Shown piece after piece: positions 59,594 to 64,000 of a DNA stretch of 64,000 bases (the first letter of the stretch is position 1; each line of letters begins with the position of its first letter). The notes under the pieces were generated by a model. The model ran no database searches. It was not told the DNA's origin and worked only from the letters and a program-made list of their open reading frames with translations. The position numbers were made by a program, and so were the translations under genes. Source of the DNA: Gemmatimonadota bacterium. GTDB taxonomy: Bacteria > Gemmatimonadota > Gemmatimonadetes > Longimicrobiales > Gaopeijiaceae. Where the stretch lies: NCBI GenBank assembly GCA_022823225.1, contig JAJDXM010000081.1:1-64000 (forward strand). Direction: 5' to 3'.

Positions 59594-61666
59594 CTACCCC
59601 TCGTCAGCCAGGCGCTGAACCGCGTCGGCGAGCTTTGCAACCTTGGCGGGATCCCCGGAACCCTCGGCGACCGCCGCCAGAGAGTTGGCCAGACCCCGCA
59701 GCGTATCGCGCCGGGCCGTCCCGGACCCCTGCTCGGCCGAGTCGAGCGCGTTGCGTGCCGCGGCGATCTGCGAGGCCTGCATCCCGTGCCAGCGTTCGAG
59801 CTGGTCAAGATAAGCGCGTGCCAGCGCGAAGGTCGCGGGCCACTCGAAGATGGGCTGGCCCTGGGAATTCAGGTGGGTCAGCTGAACCGAGTTGGCCGCG
59901 TCGATCTCGTTCTGCGTCAGCGCGCTGCTCGGCACCAGCTCGAAGATGTCGAGCCCACGCGAGATCTCCGAGTTGACGATCACGCCGTTGTACCAGTAGA
60001 CGGACCAGCTGCCGGCCATCGACGGCTGGTCGGCCATGAACGGACCGCGGTCGTGGTAGCCGATCTCGACGGGGTTCTGCGGGTCCGTCCAGTCGATCAG
60101 CGAGATGCCGCCCTGGTACCACCCCTGGATCATGATGTCGCGCCCCGGCACCGGGATGAGCGAGCCGTTGTGGGCGACGCAGTTCTCAAGGTCGGTCTGC
60201 TCGGCCGGCATCTTGAAGTAGCTCTGGAACACCATTTCGCCGCCCTCAACCGTGAAGATGGCGTTGGCGCCCCACTCCATCGGGTCGTCGGCCCGGCACT
60301 TCGGGCCCATCCCGCCCCCCCACTCGTCCGTGAACATGATCTTGCTGCCGTCGTTGCTGAACGTGGCCGAGTGCCAGTACGCGAAGTTGGAGTCGGCGAC
60401 GGCAGCGAGTCGGCGCGGACTGGCGGGGTCGGTGATGTCGAGGAGCAGCCCGTATCCCTCGCAAGCACCGCCGGCGAGCCCGATCGCCGGGTACACGGTG
60501 ATGTCATGGCACTGGTTCGGGCCGGGCGCAGGGCCGTCGCCGGGGTCCGGTGACATACTGGCCATTATCTCGGCGACCAGGTTGTCGAAGTGTTCCTGAA
60601 CGCCAGCGCTGTCGGCGGCGGTCGGGGGCCCCTCACCGCCTCGTGCCGCGACAACGCTGTCCATAACAGGCGTAACGGCCTGGGGAGGCAGAACCTGGAC
60701 CTGCCCCATGATCTCAATGACGAACTGCCCTTGCGCGCGGGCTTCCTCGGCCATCTTCAAGTCGGCCGGGGATGCGCCGTGTTGCGGCGGCGCGACCAGA
60801 TCCTCGAAGATCCGTGGAGAGTTCACGATTGCCGCCGACGCGGGATCCGCCAGCGGGACTCGGATCACTTCGATCCGGAACAGCGAGGTATTGGGATCCT
60901 CGGCCGGAGCGAGGGCCGAGCAGCCGGGGAGTTCCTCGGCGGGCCGGACTGGTGCGGATCCTGAGACGTAGATGTACACGTTCTCGTCGTCGCCCGGGTG
61001 CTCCAGCACAGTGTGGGTGTGCGATCCGCGGCAGGTCTGCACGTTCCCGACATACCGGGGATTCGTAATCTCCGAGATGTCGAAGATGCGGATTCCCCGA
61101 ATCCGCTCGTGGCTGACGGCTCCCTGCACGCCCTGCCTGCCGCAGTCGAGCCGGGCGCTGTTGTCCTCGCCGGATACGAAGAGGAGGTTCCCGGACACCG
61201 ACACGTCGCTCTGGGAGGCCGGGCAGACGTAGCTCACCACGGAAACCGGATTGGCCGGATCCGAGATGTCCCACACCTGGATCCCGTTGAAGTTGCCCTG
61301 GATGGCGTACTTCCCGGTAAAGGCGAGATCGGAGTTGACTCCCCCGACGAACTCGTCGCGGGGCGGCGTGGTCGACAGCATGCGCATGTTCCAGATCGCT
61401 TCGCCGGCATCGAACATGCCCGGTGACAGGCCGACACGGGGGTCCGGAGTTGGCGCGTTGACCTGCAGGCCGGCCGGTGTCGTAAACTGCGCGGGCTCAT
61501 CCTGCAGCAGGAGTGCGGGGAAGGTCCGTGCGGGGTCGTCGACCGGACTCTGGGCCGGCCCGGTCGCGCACCCGGGCAGAGTGGCCAGCAGGGCCACGAG
61601 GGGAAGGAGCGCCGCAAGGCGGCTCCGGAAGGGGAACGCTGCATTCTCTTCGAAGATCCGTGTCAT
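59594..61666 (-). CDS. LVIVD-repeat lipoprotein, copy B
   Basis: A 690-residue paralog of copies A and C with a lipoprotein signal (LLPLVALLATLPGC, Cys near 33) and the same blade order: LVNAPTPDPRVGLSPGMFD-like lead, NSDLAFTGKYAIQGNFNG, GIRIFDISEITNPRYVGN, CRGSHTHTVLEHPGDDEN, YWHSATFSNDGSKIMFTDEW and NCVAHNGSLIPVPGRDIM. The linker (about 270-350) is shorter and less charged than in copy A. The helical tail ends LADAVQRLADEG. Starts 31 bases after copy A; its 3' end is followed by the 17-bp hairpin. Confidence 0.87.
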   Translation of the reverse strand: MTRIFEENAAFPFRSRLAALLPLVALLATLPGCATGPAQSPVDDPARTFPALLLQDEPAQFTTPAGLQVNAPTPDPRVGLSPGMFDAGEAIWNMRMLSTTPPRDEFVGGVNSDLAFTGKYAIQGNFNGIQVWDISDPANPVSVVSYVCPASQSDVSVSGNLLFVSGEDNSARLDCGRQGVQGAVSHERIRGIRIFDISEITNPRYVGNVQTCRGSHTHTVLEHPGDDENVYIYVSGSAPVRPAEELPGCSALAPAEDPNTSLFRIEVIRVPLADPASAAIVNSPRIFEDLVAPPQHGASPADLKMAEEARAQGQFVIEIMGQVQVLPPQAVTPVMDSVVAARGGEGPPTAADSAGVQEHFDNLVAEIMASMSPDPGDGPAPGPNQCHDITVYPAIGLAGGACEGYGLLLDITDPASPRRLAAVADSNFAYWHSATFSNDGSKIMFTDEWGGGMGPKCRADDPMEWGANAIFTVEGGEMVFQSYFKMPAEQTDLENCVAHNGSLIPVPGRDIMIQGWYQGGISLIDWTDPQNPVEIGYHDRGPFMADQPSMAGSWSVYWYNGVIVNSEISRGLDIFELVPSSALTQNEIDAANSVQLTHLNSQGQPIFEWPATFALARAYLDQLERWHGMQASQIAAARNALDSAEQGSGTARRDTLRGLANSLAAVAEGSGDPAKVAKLADAVQRLADEG

Positions 61667-61697
61667 CTTGCCTTTCCTTTTTCGGCTGGTCTCGACA

Positions 61698-63887
61698 TCA
61701 GTTCGCCAGACGCTCCACCGCCTCGGCGAGTTTCCCCACCCTTGCGGGATCGGTCGCGTCTTCCGCCTGCTCCCGGAGCGAGGCGGCCAACGAAGTTAGC
61801 ATATTCCGCCGCGCCGCTCCCATCGCGCCTTCGGCTTCGGCCAGCGCACGGCGCGCCGCCGCGACGCCCGATGCCGGCATTCCATGCCAGCGCTCCAGCT
61901 GATCCAGATAGGCGCGGGCCAGCGCGAAGGTGGCCGGCCATTCGAAGATCGGCTGGCCCTGCGAATTGAGTTCGGTCAGCCGCACCGAGTTCGCCGCGTC
62001 GATCTCGTTCTGCGTCAGCGCCGCGTTGGGAACGAGTCTGAAGATGTCGAGCCCGCGGGCGATCTCGGAATTGACGATCAGGCCGTTGTACCAGTAGACC
62101 GACCAGCTGCCGCCGGCCTGCATGCGCTCGGCGTTGAGCGGTCCGCGGTCGTGGTAGGCGATCTCGACGGGGTTGTTCGGGTCGGTCCAGTCGATCAGCG
62201 AGATCCCGCCCTGGTACCACCCCTGGATCATGATGTCGCGTCCGGGGATCGGGATCAGCGAACCGTTGTGTGCGACGCAGTTCTCCTGGTCCGATTGCGC
62301 GGCCGGGAGCTTGTAGTAGCTCCGGAAGACCATCCGGCCGCCCTCGATCGTGAAGATCGCGTTGGCCCCCCACTCCACGGGGTCGTCCACGCGGCACTTG
62401 GGCGCAAGGCCGCCGCCCCACTCGTCGGTGAACATGATCTTGCTACCGTCGTTGCTGAAGGTGGCCGAGTGCCAGATCGAGAAGTTGGAATCGGCCACCG
62501 CCTGGAGGCGGACCGGGTTGGCCGGATCGGTGATGTCGAGGAGCAGTCCGTAGCCCAGGCACGCGCCCCCGGCGAGCCCGATCGCGGGATACACGGTGAT
62601 GTCGTGACACTGGCTGGGACCGGGGCGCGGCTCGCTGGCGGCACCGGGGCGGCGGGCCCCCATCGGGGTCATCATGGCGGGCATCGAGGCACGCCGCTCC
62701 GCGACGAGCTCGGTGCGCAGCGCCGCACTGTCGGCGGCGGTGGCCGGGCCGTCGCCCCCACGCGCGGTAACGATGCCGTCGAGCCGCGCCAGGGCCTCGG
62801 CGGCCGGCATCGTGATCAGGATGTCGCCCTGCTCGATCACCAGGTCGCCGCGCTCACGCGCTTCGGCAGCCGCGACCCTGCGCTGTTCGGCGGCCGCGCG
62901 CCTTCTCTCCTCGGCGCGGGCCTCGAACTCCTCCCGGGCCCGGATGTCGCCCGGCGCCGGCCCGTGCCGCGGCGGCGCGACCAGGTCCTGGAAGATTCGG
63001 GGCGAGTTCACCACCGCAGCGGCCGCCGGATCGTCCAGCGGGACGCGGATCACCTCGATCCGGAAAAGCGACGAATTGGGGTCCTCGTCCGGCGCGAGCG
63101 CCGAACAGCCGGCGAGCTCCTCGGAGGGCCTCACGGTGGAGGAGCCGGATACGTAGATGTAGACGTTCTCGTCGTCGCCCGGGTGCCGCAGCACGGTGTG
63201 CGTGTGCGAGCCCCGGCAGGTCTGCACGTTCGCGACGTACCGGGGACTGGCGATATCCGAGATGTCGAAGATGCGGATGCCGCGAAGCCGTTCATGGCTT
63301 ATCGCCTCCGACACGCCCTCGTCGCCGCAGTCCAGACGGGCGCTGTTGTCCTCGCCCGAGACGAAGAGGAGGTTCCCGTACACCGACACGTCGCTCTGCG
63401 AAGCGGGGCAGTAGTAGGTGACGACCGACCGCGGACTGGCCGGGTCGGAGATGTCCCACACCTGGATCCCGTTGAAGTTGCCCTGGATGGCGTAGTTGCC
63501 GGTGAAGGCCAGGTCGGAGTTGAAGGCGCCGACGAACTCCTCGGGCGGAGGCGTGGTCGACAGCATTTCGAGGTTCCAGATCGCCTCCTCCGCGTCGAAC
63601 ATCCCGGCGCCCAGGCCGACCCGGGGATCGGGGGTGGGGGGATTGACCTGAAGCCCGGCAGGGGCGGTGAAGGTGGGGGGTGCGAGGTCGACGGCGGGCG
63701 TGGAGCCCGGCCCGGCGGCGCTCTGAGGCGCGCAGCCCGGCAGCGTGGCGGCCAGTGCCGCGAGCGAAAGCAGCGCGGCCGCGTGAGCCGCTGCAGACTT
63801 GGGCGGCCGGGGCGTGGACGATCGGGCGATTCCGCGGACGGCGGCGCGAGTCCGGGAATCGGGATTTGTGGCTTCGGGCGTTGTCAT
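61698..63887 (-). CDS. LVIVD-repeat lipoprotein, copy A
   Basis: A 729-residue first paralog, with lipoprotein signal (LLSLAALAATLPGC; Cys near 51). Blade motifs match copies B and C: NPPTPDPRVGLGAGMFDAEE, NSDLAFTGNYAIQGNFNG, GIRIFDISDIASPRYVAN, WHSATFSNDGSKIMFTDEW, NGSLIPIPGRDIM. The linker around residues 300-375 is the longest and carries Glu/Arg/Ala repeats with coiled-coil character. The helical end is KLAEAVERLAN. ATG 63887 (MTTPEAT) follows AGGAAAG; the upstream frame is less likely. First gene of the minus-strand operon; TAATAT (63971-63976, complement) may be its -10. Confidence 0.87.
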   Translation of the reverse strand: MTTPEATNPDSRTRAAVRGIARSSTPRPPKSAAAHAAALLSLAALAATLPGCAPQSAAGPGSTPAVDLAPPTFTAPAGLQVNPPTPDPRVGLGAGMFDAEEAIWNLEMLSTTPPPEEFVGAFNSDLAFTGNYAIQGNFNGIQVWDISDPASPRSVVTYYCPASQSDVSVYGNLLFVSGEDNSARLDCGDEGVSEAISHERLRGIRIFDISDIASPRYVANVQTCRGSHTHTVLRHPGDDENVYIYVSGSSTVRPSEELAGCSALAPDEDPNSSLFRIEVIRVPLDDPAAAAVVNSPRIFQDLVAPPRHGPAPGDIRAREEFEARAEERRRAAAEQRRVAAAEARERGDLVIEQGDILITMPAAEALARLDGIVTARGGDGPATAADSAALRTELVAERRASMPAMMTPMGARRPGAASEPRPGPSQCHDITVYPAIGLAGGACLGYGLLLDITDPANPVRLQAVADSNFSIWHSATFSNDGSKIMFTDEWGGGLAPKCRVDDPVEWGANAIFTIEGGRMVFRSYYKLPAAQSDQENCVAHNGSLIPIPGRDIMIQGWYQGGISLIDWTDPNNPVEIAYHDRGPLNAERMQAGGSWSVYWYNGLIVNSEIARGLDIFRLVPNAALTQNEIDAANSVRLTELNSQGQPIFEWPATFALARAYLDQLERWHGMPASGVAAARRALAEAEGAMGAARRNMLTSLAASLREQAEDATDPARVGKLAEAVERLAN

Positions 63888-64000
63888 GGGCTTTCCTGCA
63901 CCTCCGATCGGGGCACAATCTTCTCCCGGTACGGCACGTCCAGGGTACGGATTGGCACTTGAATCCACGAAGATATTAGGGTTCGCCGCCGGGAGAGGCC

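Noticed and set aside
61884-63962. A 692-codon open frame on the plus strand
   Set aside because: Antisense shadow of LVIVD copy A; similar shadows appear opposite copies B and C as expected from their similarity.
1-64000. CRISPR arrays, rRNA genes, complete IS elements, prophage genes
   Set aside because: No regularly spaced repeats, rRNA core sequences, transposases or phage structural proteins were seen.

Overview
The window is GC-rich, densely coded DNA from a Gram-negative bacterium. It has a TonB-dependent receptor, several outer-membrane beta-barrels, lipoproteins and many twin-arginine (Tat) exported enzymes. The mixture of LVIVD/choice-of-anchor-B propellers, Ig-like (BIG2) plus leucine-rich-repeat proteins, DUF885, DUF1028 and M81/M28 hydrolases, and several toxin-antitoxin pairs most resembles Gemmatimonadota, possibly a marine lineage. 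That placement is an inference from gene content; no rRNA gene is present. Only one RNA gene was found, tRNA-Asn(GTT).

Layout. 1-8.7 kb: the tail of a coiled-coil protein, an SDR oxidoreductase, a small barrel and a large TonB receptor, a bactofilin with a small winged-helix partner, and a secreted Ig-like/LRR lipoprotein. 9-15.9 kb: a VapBC pair, a DoxX-like membrane protein, then an exported molybdenum hydroxylase operon (2Fe-2S subunit with Tat signal, Mo subunit, FAD subunit with an extra cysteine loop, membrane cytochrome b, helical protein) interrupted by a repeat-like element. 15.9-24.1 kb (minus): FKBP and desaturase, a collapsed toxin-antitoxin remnant, and a four-gene block of a Cache-domain outer-membrane barrel, a CBM9 protein, a Tat-exported glycosidase-like protein and a frameshifted M81 lipoprotein. 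24.3-30.9 kb: a DAACS symporter, a PadR regulator coupled to a membrane protein behind an 18-bp palindromic operator, and a small secreted protein with two beta-propeller genes.

31-44 kb: RtcB RNA ligase, DUF885 peptidase, AbrB-Doc toxin-antitoxin, Tat-exported epimerase, choice-of-anchor-B protein, tRNA-Asn, YchF-like NTPase, Tat-exported class V aminotransferase fold enzyme, acetamidase and an orphan type-1 periplasmic binding protein. 44-56.7 kb: a polytopic M28 peptidase, a PhoX-like protein with a DUF1028 protein, a Gfo/Idh/MocA oxidoreductase, a second class V enzyme, QueG, and a Phd-PIN pair whose toxin gene overlaps an N-acyl-D-amino-acid deacylase gene and then a barrel gene. 56.7-63.9 kb (minus): three tandem paralogous LVIVD-repeat lipoproteins with a DUF305 protein between the second and third.

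The common theme is envelope-located scavenging of peptides, D-amino acids, amides and glycans, with uptake through TonB/DAACS systems and a periplasmic oxidation route into the quinone pool. The most unusual items are the Cache-barrel fusion and its operon, the triplicated LVIVD/DUF305 operon with a perfect 17-bp hairpin, the apparent CTG start of VapC, the homopolymer frameshift in the M81 lipoprotein, and palindromic operators lying in convergent intergenic regions where no promoter is expected.
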